Assembly: GCF_013403865.1 (NCBI RefSeq) | Contig: NZ_JABFDK010000001.1 | Location: forward strand, 1,302,001 to 1,366,000 | Direction: 5' to 3' | Origin: Winogradskyella costae | GTDB lineage: Bacteria > Bacteroidota > Bacteroidia > Flavobacteriales > Flavobacteriaceae | Length of the DNA stretch: 64,000 bases | Shown here: positions 50,747-59,334 of the stretch, piece after piece | Position numbering within the stretch: the first letter of the stretch is position 1 | Layout: every line of letters begins with the position of its first letter | Notes under the pieces: model-generated | Told to the model about the DNA's origin: nothing | What the model saw: only the letters and a program-made list of their open reading frames with translations | Database searches by the model: none | Program-made: the position numbers and the translations under genes

Positions 50747-51907
50747 TTACCCTCTAAACAAAAAGAAATCATCCTTCATGTCTTCAATCTGAGCATCTTC
50801 GTTGGTCATAATGTAGTCAATGGCTTTAGATGTAAATTCATCACCTTTTTTTGTTAATGACACAATATTTTTTTCAATATAAATCATGTTATTTTTTTGT
50901 GCTAAATCGAGAACGGTTTTAGCACGTACTTTTTGCCAATTGATATGTTCTCTTAAGTGATTGACGTGGCGTTCTTCAAGTTCATCATGATTTTTTAAGT
51001 GCAATAAAAAGGTTAATAAAGACACTTCGGTGCGTTGCTGTTTTTCTCTGTACATTACAGCAATGATGCCTTTTGATGGTGCAAACAAGTAGACTAATAA
51101 AAACACTAAACCAAGAACAGTTGTTATAGATCCTGCAATAGACGCATCTAACCAATGTGCGACCCAATAGCCAAAAATGGCACTGAAAATCCCAAAACTT
51201 ATTGCTAAAGCCAGCATTTTCTTTAAATCTGTGGTTAGTAAATAAGCAGCAGCAGCAGGAGCAATCATTAAAGCCACTACTAAAATGGCGCCAACAGCAT
51301 CAAAAGATCCAACAGTAGTAACGGAAGCCACAGACATTAATCCGTAATGAATAATCGCTGGTGAAAATCCAAGAGAAGCTGCTAGGCCTTTGTCAAATGT
51401 GCTTACTTTTAATTCTTTAAAAAATAGGATTAATAAGGTGAGTGTAATTAATAAAATGGTGCCTACTACCCAAAGTGATTTTGGTCCTACGTCAATTCCT
51501 GCAATTAGTAATCTATCGAAAGGAGCAAAAGCTAATTCGCCTAGCAAAACGGCATCGACATCCAAATGCACATCATTGGCATTTTTAGCAATAAGAATCA
51601 CACCAATACTAAACAAAGCCGGAAATACTAATCCAATAGCGGTATCTTCTTTTACTAAACCTGTTTTTTGAATGTATTCTACTAAAACTACTGTTATAAT
51701 TCCTGTTAATGCAGCAAGAAGAATTAATAAAGGTGAATTTAAATCTTGTGTAATAAAAAATCCAACTACGATTCCTGGTAAGATGGAATGGCTAATCGCA
51801 TCGCTAATCATGGCCATTTTTCTGAGGACTAAGAACGTTCCTGGAATGGCACAGGCCACAGCAACTAGACTCGCAATCAATTGTATTTCAAGTTGTGCGT
51901 TACTCAT
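50747..51907 (-). CDS. Metal ABC transporter permease with C-terminal winged-helix domain
   Basis: The protein of about 386 residues has the ABC-3 permease fold of the TroC/ZnuB family (ALTGIITVVLVEYIQKTG, SVATVTTVGSFDAVGAILVVALMIAPAAAAYLL) in its first 270 residues. An extra C-terminal region (about 285-386) follows, with helix-turn-helix and wing-like strands ending NIVSLTKKGDEFTSKAIDYI. The ATG at 51907 overlaps the stop of the upstream permease by eight bases. The tail is shared in layout with the neighbouring permease and resembles the Chlamydia YtgC-R type fusion. Confidence 0.87.
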   Translation of the reverse strand: MSNAQLEIQLIASLVAVACAIPGTFLVLRKMAMISDAISHSILPGIVVGFFITQDLNSPLLILLAALTGIITVVLVEYIQKTGLVKEDTAIGLVFPALFSIGVILIAKNANDVHLDVDAVLLGELAFAPFDRLLIAGIDVGPKSLWVVGTILLITLTLLILFFKELKVSTFDKGLAASLGFSPAIIHYGLMSVASVTTVGSFDAVGAILVVALMIAPAAAAYLLTTDLKKMLALAISFGIFSAIFGYWVAHWLDASIAGSITTVLGLVFLLVYLFAPSKGIIAVMYREKQQRTEVSLLTFLLHLKNHDELEERHVNHLREHINWQKVRAKTVLDLAQKNNMIYIEKNIVSLTKKGDEFTSKAIDYIMTNEDAQIEDMKDDFFLFRG

Positions 51908-53027
51908 CTTCAGTAGATTGTTTGGTGTATAAATTGGCAGCGGCCTCAAAACCTGTTTTGGTTAAACTCCACATGTTTCCATCGAGTTGAACATAATCTT
52001 TATCTACTAATTTTTGAAGCGTAGATCGTGTATAGCCTTGAAAATTATTTAAAAGTTTTATAGTGTGCGGATGCGAAATATCCTCGTGAGTTTCGGCGAT
52101 ATGATGCATAAAGGCTAAGGTTTTATGTAATTCTAAATCGCGACGATTTTTTATAAAACGAATTTGTTTAAACAGTAATCCACGATTCGGAGAAAATATA
52201 AATGAAAACATCACAAAAACACCAGCCACTAAAACAATTACCGGACCTGTAGATAAATTATCTTGACTCGCACTAATGGCTGTACCAAATACTCCAGAAA
52301 AAGCTCCGAAAATAGCAGCCAAAAACACCATAGTTGATAAGCTGTTCGTCCATTGTCTCGCGGCAGCAGCAGGAGCTAAGAGCATAGCACTCATTAAAAC
52401 AACTCCAACGGTTTGAAGTCCTAAGACAATCGCTAAAACAATGAATGTCGTAATTAGAATGTCAATGAATCTGGTATTAAAACCGAGTGTTTTGGTATAA
52501 TCCGCATCAAATAATAGAATTTTAAACTCTTTCCAAAAGGTGAGCATGACTATTAAACATAAGCCTGTAACAATCGCCATTAACCATACATCACTTTCCA
52601 CTAATGTTGCGGCTTGTCCAAAAAGGTATTTGTCTAATCCAGCTTGGTTGGCATCGGGTTGTTTTTGAATAAAAGTTAGTAATAACATCCCAAAACCAAA
52701 AAATAAGGATAAAATTAAGCCTAAAGCCGTATCAGATTTTAAATGGGTTTTGGTGACGATTCCTCTAATCCAAAAGGTACCTATTAAGCCACTAATTAAA
52801 GCTCCTATTAGTAACGTGTTGCTGTCTTTTGAACCTGTAATTAAAAAAGCTATGGCAATACCTGGTAATGCGGCATGAGAAATGGCATCTCCCAATAAAC
52901 TCTGTTTTCTGAGTACCGCAAAACTTCCTAACATACCTGTAACAGCCCCTAAAATTGCTGTTCCTAGTGTGATGGTTCTTAAGGTGTAGTCTGTGAAGAC
53001 TAGTTTTATGTATTCTGTTATGTCCAC
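51900..53027 (-). CDS. Metal ABC transporter permease with C-terminal winged-helix domain
   Basis: The 375-residue protein is a second ABC-3 permease. The first 280 residues carry the membrane helices with the AVLRKQSLLGDAISHAALPGIAIAFL and VVLMSAMLLAPAAAARQW signatures. Residues about 290-375 form a separate domain (HPHTIKLLNNFQGYTRSTLQKLVDKDYVQLDGNMWSLTKTGFEAAANLY) with helix-turn-helix and wing pattern similar to DtxR-type repressors. It is translationally coupled to the second permease and lies downstream of the VOC gene in the same direction. Confidence 0.87.
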   Translation of the reverse strand: MDITEYIKLVFTDYTLRTITLGTAILGAVTGMLGSFAVLRKQSLLGDAISHAALPGIAIAFLITGSKDSNTLLIGALISGLIGTFWIRGIVTKTHLKSDTALGLILSLFFGFGMLLLTFIQKQPDANQAGLDKYLFGQAATLVESDVWLMAIVTGLCLIVMLTFWKEFKILLFDADYTKTLGFNTRFIDILITTFIVLAIVLGLQTVGVVLMSAMLLAPAAAARQWTNSLSTMVFLAAIFGAFSGVFGTAISASQDNLSTGPVIVLVAGVFVMFSFIFSPNRGLLFKQIRFIKNRRDLELHKTLAFMHHIAETHEDISHPHTIKLLNNFQGYTRSTLQKLVDKDYVQLDGNMWSLTKTGFEAAANLYTKQSTEDE

Positions 53028-53028
53028 A

Positions 53029-53050
53029 ATTCCTGCGAAAGCAGGAATCT
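53029..53050. repeat. CCTGC-type dispersed palindrome
   Basis: ATTCCTGCGAAAGCAGGAAT is a near-perfect palindrome next to the permease start codon. Relatives are at 2500-2519, 2553-2570 and 54416-54437. Confidence 0.75.
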
Positions 53051-53086
53051 CATCCTACTTTGTAATATTTTTTTCGTTTAGTTTGT

Positions 53087-53119
53087 AGACCTCAAAGGTT
53101 TCTATAACTAGTGAGGTCT
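53087..53119. repeat. REP-like palindrome between permease and VOC gene
   Basis: AGACCTCA and TGAGGTCT form the arms of a worn member of the REP family otherwise clustered around hemF. Confidence 0.55.
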
Positions 53120-53128
53120 GTATATGTT

Positions 53129-53521
53129 TTAATTTTTAATTGGTGTACAAATTTCTATAAGAAATCCATTAATATCTCTTAAATATCCAACTTTTTGCCC
53201 CCAAGGTTTTTCAATTATAGGTTCATATTCTATTGCTCCAGCTTTTATTGCTTCATTAAAACCATTTTCAATGTTTTCAGTTGTAAAAGCCATTTCAACT
53301 CCATTAGGCTTTTCATTTATAGAAAGTTGTTTAAAACCTTTTTTAAAGTTTGAATTCCCTAAAGAATTAGATGCAAAAGCGATTGTGGTTTCTCCGGAAA
53401 TTAGCTCGCCATAATCATGCTCTGGTGTGATGAATTTTTTTTGAAACCCGAAAGCACTTTCATAGAATGAAATTGTCTTTTCAACATCTTCGACGTATAA
53501 AATAGTGTATGTGTATTTCAT
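53129..53521 (-). CDS. VOC (glyoxalase/bleomycin-resistance-like) family protein
   Basis: The 130-residue protein has the paired beta-alpha-beta-beta-beta modules of the vicinal-oxygen-chelate fold (YTILYVEDVEKTISFYESAFGFQKKF and NGVEMAFTTENIENGFNEAIKAGAIEYEPIIEKPWGQKVGYLRDINGFLIEIC). Metal ligands would be a few histidines and glutamates of the strands. Such proteins act on glyoxal adducts, drugs or as unrelated enzymes. It interrupts a metal ABC importer and is flanked by repeats, so it may be an inserted gene. Confidence 0.88.
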   Translation of the reverse strand: MKYTYTILYVEDVEKTISFYESAFGFQKKFITPEHDYGELISGETTIAFASNSLGNSNFKKGFKQLSINEKPNGVEMAFTTENIENGFNEAIKAGAIEYEPIIEKPWGQKVGYLRDINGFLIEICTPIKN

Positions 53522-53540
53522 ATTTTTCTTGCTTTCTTAT

Positions 53541-53588
53541 TTCTCATTAGAGTAAGCACTGCCAACTGCTAACTGAATACTGCCAACT
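53541..53588. repeat. CTGCCAACTG-type repeat array
   Basis: The AGAGTAAGCACTGCCAACTG stretch continues with CTAACTGAATACTGCCAACT. It is similar to the GTTGGC array beside the four-helix-bundle gene at 23989-24020, read on the other strand. Confidence 0.5.
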
Positions 53589-53593
53589 ATTTC

Positions 53594-54391
53594 CTACTCC
53601 TGTATACTCACTTTATAATTAATACCATAAGTCTTTGTGAGATTATCATCATTGAAGATATCTTTCACTGGTCCTGTGGCAATTTTTTTCACGTTTAAAA
53701 ATGTTACCCAATCAAAATATTCGGGTACGGTTTGTAAATCGTGATGGACTACAATTACGGTTTTACCGGCTTTTCGTAGTTCTTTTAATATGTTTATAAT
53801 TGCTATTTCCGTTGTCGCATCGACTCCTTGAAACGGTTCATCCATAAAATAGATAGATGCATTTTGAACTAAGGCTCTGGCCAAGAAAATACGTTGTTGT
53901 TGGCCACCTGAAAGTTGACTAATTTGTCGACCCTTAAACGCTAGCATACCTACTTTTTCTAAAGCTTCTAGTGACGCTTTTTTCTCTTTTTGTCCAGGAC
54001 GTTTAATCCAACCCAAACTGCCATAGGTTCCCATCATTACAACATCTAAGGCTGTGGTAGGGAAATCCCAATCTACGCTACCTTTTTGTGGAACGTATGC
54101 GACGAGTTGTCTTTGTTTTTCGTAAGGTTTATCATAAATAGAAACACTACCAGCAATAGGTTTTAAGATGCCTAGAATAGATTTTATAAGTGTCGATTTT
54201 CCTGCTCCATTGGGTCCAACAATAGCCATTAAAACGCCTTCCGGAATTTCTAAATCGATATCCCAAAGTACAGGCTTGTAGTTGTAGGCAACGGTAAGGT
54301 CGTCAACTTTTACGGCTATGACTCTTGCGGAAGTAGGAGTCTTGTCGCTAGGACTACTATCATTTATATTTTCGTTTGACTCGTTTTTCAT
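53594..54391 (-). CDS. Metal ABC transporter ATP-binding protein
   Basis: The 265-residue ABC ATPase has Walker A GPNGAGKS near residues 59-66, the Q-loop, the signature [15 protein letters not shown] and Walker B IYFMDEPF. The sequence type is that of TroB/MntB/ZnuC, which energise Zn, Mn or Fe import. An N-terminal extension of about 28 residues, rich in Ser and Asn, precedes the usual start. The substrate-binding protein is 47 bases upstream and the permeases follow after the VOC gene. Confidence 0.93.
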   Translation of the reverse strand: MKNESNENINDSSPSDKTPTSARVIAVKVDDLTVAYNYKPVLWDIDLEIPEGVLMAIVGPNGAGKSTLIKSILGILKPIAGSVSIYDKPYEKQRQLVAYVPQKGSVDWDFPTTALDVVMMGTYGSLGWIKRPGQKEKKASLEALEKVGMLAFKGRQISQLSGGQQQRIFLARALVQNASIYFMDEPFQGVDATTEIAIINILKELRKAGKTVIVVHHDLQTVPEYFDWVTFLNVKKIATGPVKDIFNDDNLTKTYGINYKVSIQE

Positions 54392-54415
54392 TTTAGAATT
54401 GAACTAAGTTTCATG

Positions 54416-54437
54416 AGATTTCTGCTTTCGCAGGAAT
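54416..54437. repeat. CCTGC-type dispersed palindrome
   Basis: AGATTTCTGCTTTCGCAGGAAT lies between the ATPase and the binding-protein gene. It is the inverted relative of the copy at 53029-53050, so the two bracket the ATPase and VOC genes. Confidence 0.75.
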
Positions 54438-54438
54438 T

Positions 54439-55350
54439 TTATTTCAAAGCATTCACTATAGTATTCACATTATACTCAAACATACCAATATAAGTACCTT
54501 CTACGGTTCCTGCACTTCCTAAAGCATCAGAGTACAACGTGCCACCAATTTTTACATCGTGGCCTTTAGATTTTACCGAGGCTTGTAACGCTTCAATAGT
54601 TCTTTTTGGAACAGAACTTTCTACAAATATGGCTTTGATCTGTTTTTCGATAATAAATGTAGCCAATTTTTGAACATCTTGTACACCTGCTTCAGTGGCT
54701 GTAGATATGCCTTGTAAACCAACGACTTCAAAACCATAAGCTTTTCCGAAATAATTAAAGGCATCATGGGCTGTAACGAGTACTCTTTTTTCTTTTGGAA
54801 GCGTTTCAATTGTTTGTTTTACTTTATTTTGAAGCGTTTCTAATTTAGCAAGGTACGCTGATTTATTGGCTTCAAACTTTTCGGCATTTTCAGGATTCTT
54901 TTCTGATAGAATAGTGGCTGCTTTTTCTGCAAATTGTTTGAAATAATTAATATCGAACCATACGTGTGGGTCAAAATTGGATGCAAAATATTCAGAACCA
55001 ATAAGTGTTTTTTTATCTAAAGCGTCTGCTAAAGCTATTGGAGTTTTTGTGTTGCTTCCCATTTTTTCAAAAACTTCAACCAATTTTCCTTCTAGATGTA
55101 GGCCGTTGTAAAAAATAATATCTGCATTAACGAGTTTATTAACATCTCCTTCGCTTGCTTTATAAAGGTGTGGATCTACACCACTTCCCATTAAACCTTG
55201 AACATTTACCATATCGCCACCAATATTCTGTACTAAATCGGTGATCATAGTTGTTGTGGTTGCGATATTTAGTTTTCCGTTATCTTGAGATTCATCTTTG
55301 CAAGCTATGAAAGTGAGTGTGATAGCTAATAGGAAAATTATTTTTTTCAT
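54439..55350 (-). CDS. TroA-type metal-binding lipoprotein of an ABC importer
   Basis: The 303-residue protein has a lipoprotein signal (TFIACKDES, C17) and the TroA/ZnuA ligand set: H61 (GVDPHLYKASEGD), H129 (FDPHVWFD), H195 (VTAHDAFNYFGKAYGF) and D275 (TLYSDALG). Three His plus Asp matches TroA, which binds Zn, Mn or Fe. It should capture the metal in the periplasm and pass it to the permeases at 50747-53027. A DtxR-like box lies upstream at 55392-55408, pointing to Mn or Fe rather than Zn. Confidence 0.93.
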   Translation of the reverse strand: MKKIIFLLAITLTFIACKDESQDNGKLNIATTTTMITDLVQNIGGDMVNVQGLMGSGVDPHLYKASEGDVNKLVNADIIFYNGLHLEGKLVEVFEKMGSNTKTPIALADALDKKTLIGSEYFASNFDPHVWFDINYFKQFAEKAATILSEKNPENAEKFEANKSAYLAKLETLQNKVKQTIETLPKEKRVLVTAHDAFNYFGKAYGFEVVGLQGISTATEAGVQDVQKLATFIIEKQIKAIFVESSVPKRTIEALQASVKSKGHDVKIGGTLYSDALGSAGTVEGTYIGMFEYNVNTIVNALK

Positions 55351-55391
55351 ATATCTAAATATTTATTACGAAGGTACTAAAAAGTGAAATA

Positions 55392-55408
55392 CTTCAGATT
55401 AACTTTAG
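55392..55408. promoter_or_regulatory. DtxR-like box upstream of the TroA-type gene
   Basis: CTTCAGATTAACTTTAG matches the core TTYAGATTA of the boxes at 58487-58512 and 62907-62923. It lies 42 bases upstream of the start codon. Confidence 0.5.
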
Positions 55409-55578
55409 TGTCAATTTGTGAAAAGTAAAACTTTAAGAAATGTCGTGAGTTTATTAATTGTGATTTAATAATTGGATGACCATGGGGTGTCTCATTATTT
55501 TAATTAACGCAGGAAGCCTTATTGATAGGACTTATCCCAATAGTGATTTGCACAATTTACGTGGTTATGAGTAGTATT

Positions 55579-56022
55579 CTATGATGTAATATGAGATTTA
55601 AGAGTTTTGTATAGATGTTTTTGCTTATCTTCAGAATGTCCTTGTTGTTCTGTGAAATTTAAATAAGCCAAAGCAGCACGTCGTAATTCGGATTGTAATA
55701 TGGTTTTGTCAGTGTTTTTTGAATTTTTAAAATGTAAAATAAAAAGGATTTTTCGTTTTAGCATATTTTCAGCTTCTAATAAATTCCCTAGCGCTTCATA
55801 TGTGTTTATAAGATTGGTACAAGAAATAAGATATATTTGAGAAAAAGGGATCTTTAAGTCTTTACAGTTTGATGGATAATTATTTAATACTTCGGATCTG
55901 TATAAGGCATTTTTATAGCCTATTATGGCTTTTTTGAATTGATTTTCTTCAAATAGTTTATTGGAGGTCCTGGTTTTTGTTTTCCAATAGTTTTCAATAT
56001 GGTTTAAGCAAATATCGCTCAT
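55579..56022 (-). CDS. Hypothetical helical (TPR-like) protein
   Basis: The 147-residue protein is entirely helical, with repeated helix pairs of TPR type (NKLFEENQFKKAIIGYKNALYRSEV; TNLINTYEALGNLLEAENMLKRKILF). It has no signal peptide or membrane helix, so it is probably cytoplasmic. No family name or function is supported. It stands alone on the minus strand between the TonB receptor and the TroA-type gene. Confidence 0.65.
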   Translation of the reverse strand: MSDICLNHIENYWKTKTRTSNKLFEENQFKKAIIGYKNALYRSEVLNNYPSNCKDLKIPFSQIYLISCTNLINTYEALGNLLEAENMLKRKILFILHFKNSKNTDKTILQSELRRAALAYLNFTEQQGHSEDKQKHLYKTLKSHITS

Positions 56023-56205
56023 GACTTATTTTATTATAAATAGATAGGCAACTATACCGCTTTTTAACACTAAAAATCGGTATTGCCTAGCTGTTAAATA
56101 TGAAAAAAAATAGTAACTTTTATGATGGTTACTAAGCCATTAATAGTCCTACTTTTAAAAAGAACTATCTATAGGTTTATTAGGTATTCTTAACCTTCTC
56201 TATAA

Positions 56206-58458
56206 TTACTTTAAATTATATCTTAAACCAAAGAACAGTCGTATACCTTGATTAGGCCCATAAACATAAGCTGGGTCAAAAGTTAGTGCATAAGGATTGT
56301 CTGCTGTAGCAATAACATCTCCATTCCCATCAAATTGTACGTTTTCATCAAAAGGGTCATCTGCCCTCGCGATTATAAAGGGATTTCCTTTGTTGGGTGT
56401 CCAGTTGAGTAAGTTTTTTACTCCACCATAGATCTCTAAGTTATTGAAACCATCATAGGTCGCTTGTATATTTTGAACACTCCAGGTTGGCGAATATTCT
56501 TCTCTTGGATCTAAGTCGCCAAGTAAAGGCAAGCGCATTGGACCATAAAGATTACCCGTATAATCGAAAGTAAGGTTAGTGGCATAATTTTTATAAGATA
56601 ATGACCAAACACCAGAGTATTCCTCTGTTAATATTTGTTTGGTGCGTTCACCATTTTCAGTTTGAGCAACATCTTGAAAAGTAGCTCCAACTGAAGCACT
56701 AATACCACTTCCAAAAACCGCATCTATATTAAAACTTAAACCTTTAGATTCTGAGTAGCCATCAAGATTGTCGTAGATAATTTGATTAGGGTTGGTATCG
56801 TAATCTGGTATGATGGCATTGGTAAAGTAGGTGTACCAAACTGAGGTATCAAAGGTGAAATACATGCCATCGTTGAGGTAGAGTTTTTTGAGGTAGTTTA
56901 AATTAACGTTGTAAGATTCTTCGGGTTGTAACTCGGATTTAATTATAACATCTCGTGCTCCTGTAAGTGCAGCATGTTCTTCAGTAAATAAGTTGACGAC
57001 TCTAAACCCTGTACCAGCATTCAATCTAATAATATCAGTGTCGGTTGGTTTGTATCTGTAGGCTAATCGTGGTGTCAAAATGCTTCCGTGCCTGCTATCA
57101 TAATCGTAACGTAAACCTAAAAGTAAACTTTGTTTTTTAGTAAAGTCAATTTCATCTTGTATAAAAAGTGAAGGTATTGTGACTTCGTCTGCAGTTATGG
57201 TTGCTGTAGTATTATCGTTGTAATAATTGTAGCGTAGTGCTGTACCTAATAGTAAATCGTGTTTATTAATGGTCTTATCCCAAATTAATTGTCCAAATCC
57301 AATGCGTTGTTGTGCTAAATACGGTGTATTTCCATACACTGAGTTTTGATCGTGGTCAGAATATGAAAACTGTAGATTTACTTTTTCAGTCATTGGTAAT
57401 TGGTAGTCTCCTAAAATTTCGAAGCGTGAGGTGTAAATGCTCTCTCCATAAATTTCATCACCTCCTCTATAGCTCGAATTCCATTGCATTTCTCCGCCCC
57501 ATCGGTCTTCATAAAAATAACGACCAGCTAAAGACAGCTTACGATTGTTAGTCCGCTTAAAATCCCATTTTTGAAATATAGATATGCGGTCTTGAAGCGT
57601 AACATCCGTAAAATTATCATTGTTGTTATCAATAGGATTGTCGTATTTAAAATAATTAGTACCAACCAATACATTGGCTTTTTCTCCAACTTTAGCCTTA
57701 AAACCTACGTCTAAGTTTGTTTCTCCCCAACCTGTTACAAAAGCATCAGCGAAAAAACGAGGTGAATTTTCTGGTAATTTTGTAATAACATTTATAAGTC
57801 CACCAACAGCTTCACTTCCGTATAATGAGGATGCAGGTCCTTTTACAACTTCAATTTGTTCGATAAGCGAATTAGGAATGCCAGAAAGTCCATAAACAGT
57901 AGATAGGCCACTAACAATTGGCATACCATCGATTAAAACCAAAGTATAAGGTCCTTCTAGTCCGTTAATATGAATGTCTCCAGTATTACAAACACTACAA
58001 TTTAATTGTGGTCTTACTCCATTGACATTCTGTAGTGCTTCAAAAATGTTTGGAGTTGGGTTTTTCTTTAAAAATGTTGGAGTATAAACTTCAACAGGCA
58101 CAGGGCTTTCTAGCCTTGATACGGCTTTTAAAGTTCCCGTAATTATAACTTCATCTAGACTTTCATTATAGTTTAAATTAAAATTTAGGCTAACATCGGC
58201 ATTTGTGATTTCAACTTTCTTTTTTTGCGTGGTGTAGCCAGCAAAAGAAGCAGCGATAGAATAGGTTCCTGGCTCTAAGTTTTTGATGGTATAAACGCCA
58301 TTTTCGTTTGTTGTTGATCCTTTGGTCGTTGTTTCTACATAGATGTTTGCATAGGGCAACACTTCACCTTCTGCAGTTACGACACCGTTTATTTTATAAG
58401 TGTTTTGTGCGTTTAAAATTGAAAAGGAAGCGAGGGTAAAAAGTATTATTAGTCTCAT
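56206..58458 (-). CDS. TonB-dependent receptor with carboxypeptidase-regulatory domain
   Basis: The 750-residue protein has a signal peptide (ending SILNAQ), a CarboxypepD_reg-like domain (about 23-100), a plug domain (about 115-230, GVRPQLNCSVCNTGDIHINGLEGPYTLVLIDGMPIVSG) and a barrel ending FFGLRYNLK. C154 and C157 form a CxxC pair in the plug. The receptor should take up a bound nutrient across the outer membrane with TonB energy. A DtxR-type box lies between it and the divergent regulator gene, which suggests iron or manganese, but the substrate is not certain. Confidence 0.93.
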   Translation of the reverse strand: MRLIILFTLASFSILNAQNTYKINGVVTAEGEVLPYANIYVETTTKGSTTNENGVYTIKNLEPGTYSIAASFAGYTTQKKKVEITNADVSLNFNLNYNESLDEVIITGTLKAVSRLESPVPVEVYTPTFLKKNPTPNIFEALQNVNGVRPQLNCSVCNTGDIHINGLEGPYTLVLIDGMPIVSGLSTVYGLSGIPNSLIEQIEVVKGPASSLYGSEAVGGLINVITKLPENSPRFFADAFVTGWGETNLDVGFKAKVGEKANVLVGTNYFKYDNPIDNNNDNFTDVTLQDRISIFQKWDFKRTNNRKLSLAGRYFYEDRWGGEMQWNSSYRGGDEIYGESIYTSRFEILGDYQLPMTEKVNLQFSYSDHDQNSVYGNTPYLAQQRIGFGQLIWDKTINKHDLLLGTALRYNYYNDNTTATITADEVTIPSLFIQDEIDFTKKQSLLLGLRYDYDSRHGSILTPRLAYRYKPTDTDIIRLNAGTGFRVVNLFTEEHAALTGARDVIIKSELQPEESYNVNLNYLKKLYLNDGMYFTFDTSVWYTYFTNAIIPDYDTNPNQIIYDNLDGYSESKGLSFNIDAVFGSGISASVGATFQDVAQTENGERTKQILTEEYSGVWSLSYKNYATNLTFDYTGNLYGPMRLPLLGDLDPREEYSPTWSVQNIQATYDGFNNLEIYGGVKNLLNWTPNKGNPFIIARADDPFDENVQFDGNGDVIATADNPYALTFDPAYVYGPNQGIRLFFGLRYNLK

Positions 58459-58486
58459 CTTTGTTATTTTTTAAGTAAATATAAAT

Positions 58487-58512
58487 ATATTTTTAGATTA
58501 GTCTAAAAATAT
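58487..58512. promoter_or_regulatory. DtxR-type operator between the TonB receptor and the regulator
   Basis: ATATTTTTAGA and TCTAAAAATAT are perfect 11-base arms around TTAG. It lies between the divergent TonB receptor (start 58458) and the DtxR-type gene (start 58558). The core TTTAGATTA recurs at 62907 and in similar form at 55392. Confidence 0.75.
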
Positions 58513-58532
58513 TTTAAGAAGTTTATCTTTTC

Positions 58533-58540
58533 TATATTTG
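58533..58540 (+). promoter_or_regulatory. -7 box (TATATTTG) for the DtxR-type gene
   Basis: TATATTTG fits TAnnTTTG. The operator at 58487-58512 covers its -33 area, consistent with repression. Confidence 0.5.
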
Positions 58541-58557
58541 TTATTCATAAACTAATC

Positions 58558-59214
58558 ATGATTACATTAACAGAAGAAAACTACATTAAAGCCATTTACC
58601 ATCTAGGTAATAACGGTATCAACTCGGTTAATACTAATGCTATTGCAGAGGCTATGAACACCAAAGCCTCTTCTGTTACGGATATGGTTAAAAAATTATC
58701 TGAAAAGAATTATGCTGATTATAAAAAATACCAAGGTGTTACGTTAACGGATGATGGTAGGCGTGTTGCGGTTAATATTATTCGGAAACATCGCCTTTGG
58801 GAAGTGTTTTTAGTTGAAAAATTAAATTTTTCTTGGGATGAGGTGCATGAAGTTGCAGAACATTTAGAGCATATTAAATCGGATAAGCTTATTGACGAAC
58901 TCGATGCGTTTTTAGAATTCCCTACATACGATCCTCATGGCGATCCAATTCCTGATAAGGAAGGGAACTTTAAACATATTGAAAAAATTGTTTTAGCTAA
59001 AGCCGAGGTCGGATCAACTTACAAATGTGTTGGAGTTGATGATACGTCTTCTCATTTTTTGAAATATTTAGACAGCAATAATATTGGTCTTGGAACCATA
59101 ATTACCATAAAGCACAAAGAGCCTTTTGATAATTCTATAAAAATAGCTTTAGAAAATTCTGAAATTGTAGTGTCTCAAAGTGTGGCTAAAAATCTCTACT
59201 TAAAGAAGGTTTAG
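58558..59214 (+). CDS. DtxR/MntR-family metal-dependent regulator
   Basis: The 218-residue protein has an N-terminal helix-turn-helix (SVNTNAIAEAMNTKASSVTDMVKKLSEKNYADYKKYQGVTLTDDGRRVAVNII), a dimerisation domain with metal ligands (HRLWEVFLVEKLNFSWDEVHEVAEHLEHIKSDKLIDEL) and a C-terminal FeoA-like SH3 domain (GSTYKCVGVDD to IVVSQSVAKNLYL). Such proteins sense Fe or Mn and repress uptake genes. Its operator lies between it and the divergent TonB receptor. Confidence 0.95.
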   Translation: MITLTEENYIKAIYHLGNNGINSVNTNAIAEAMNTKASSVTDMVKKLSEKNYADYKKYQGVTLTDDGRRVAVNIIRKHRLWEVFLVEKLNFSWDEVHEVAEHLEHIKSDKLIDELDAFLEFPTYDPHGDPIPDKEGNFKHIEKIVLAKAEVGSTYKCVGVDDTSSHFLKYLDSNNIGLGTIITIKHKEPFDNSIKIALENSEIVVSQSVAKNLYLKKV

Positions 59215-59279
59215 GCGCCTTTTTTATTAGTAATTCGGCTTAAAAGCTAAAATTATCTTAAAATAGCGAGGTGGAGTAG

Positions 59280-59307
59280 TTGGTAAACCACTTACGCTTT
59301 AAGTTTG
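59280..59307 (+). promoter_or_regulatory. Bacteroidetes promoter (TTG, 17 bases, TAAGTTTG)
   Basis: TTG at 59280-59282 and TAAGTTTG at 59300-59307, 28 bases before the ATG at 59335, form the clearest -33/-7 pair in the window. Confidence 0.55.
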
Positions 59308-59334
59308 AAAAAATTATTATAAAACTCTATATCA

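Noticed and set aside
59262..59300. A stretch resembling a tRNA D-arm (GAGGTGGAGTAGTTGGTA)
   Set aside because: No matching acceptor, anticodon or T arm follows. The same bases are explained by a -33/-7 promoter pair.
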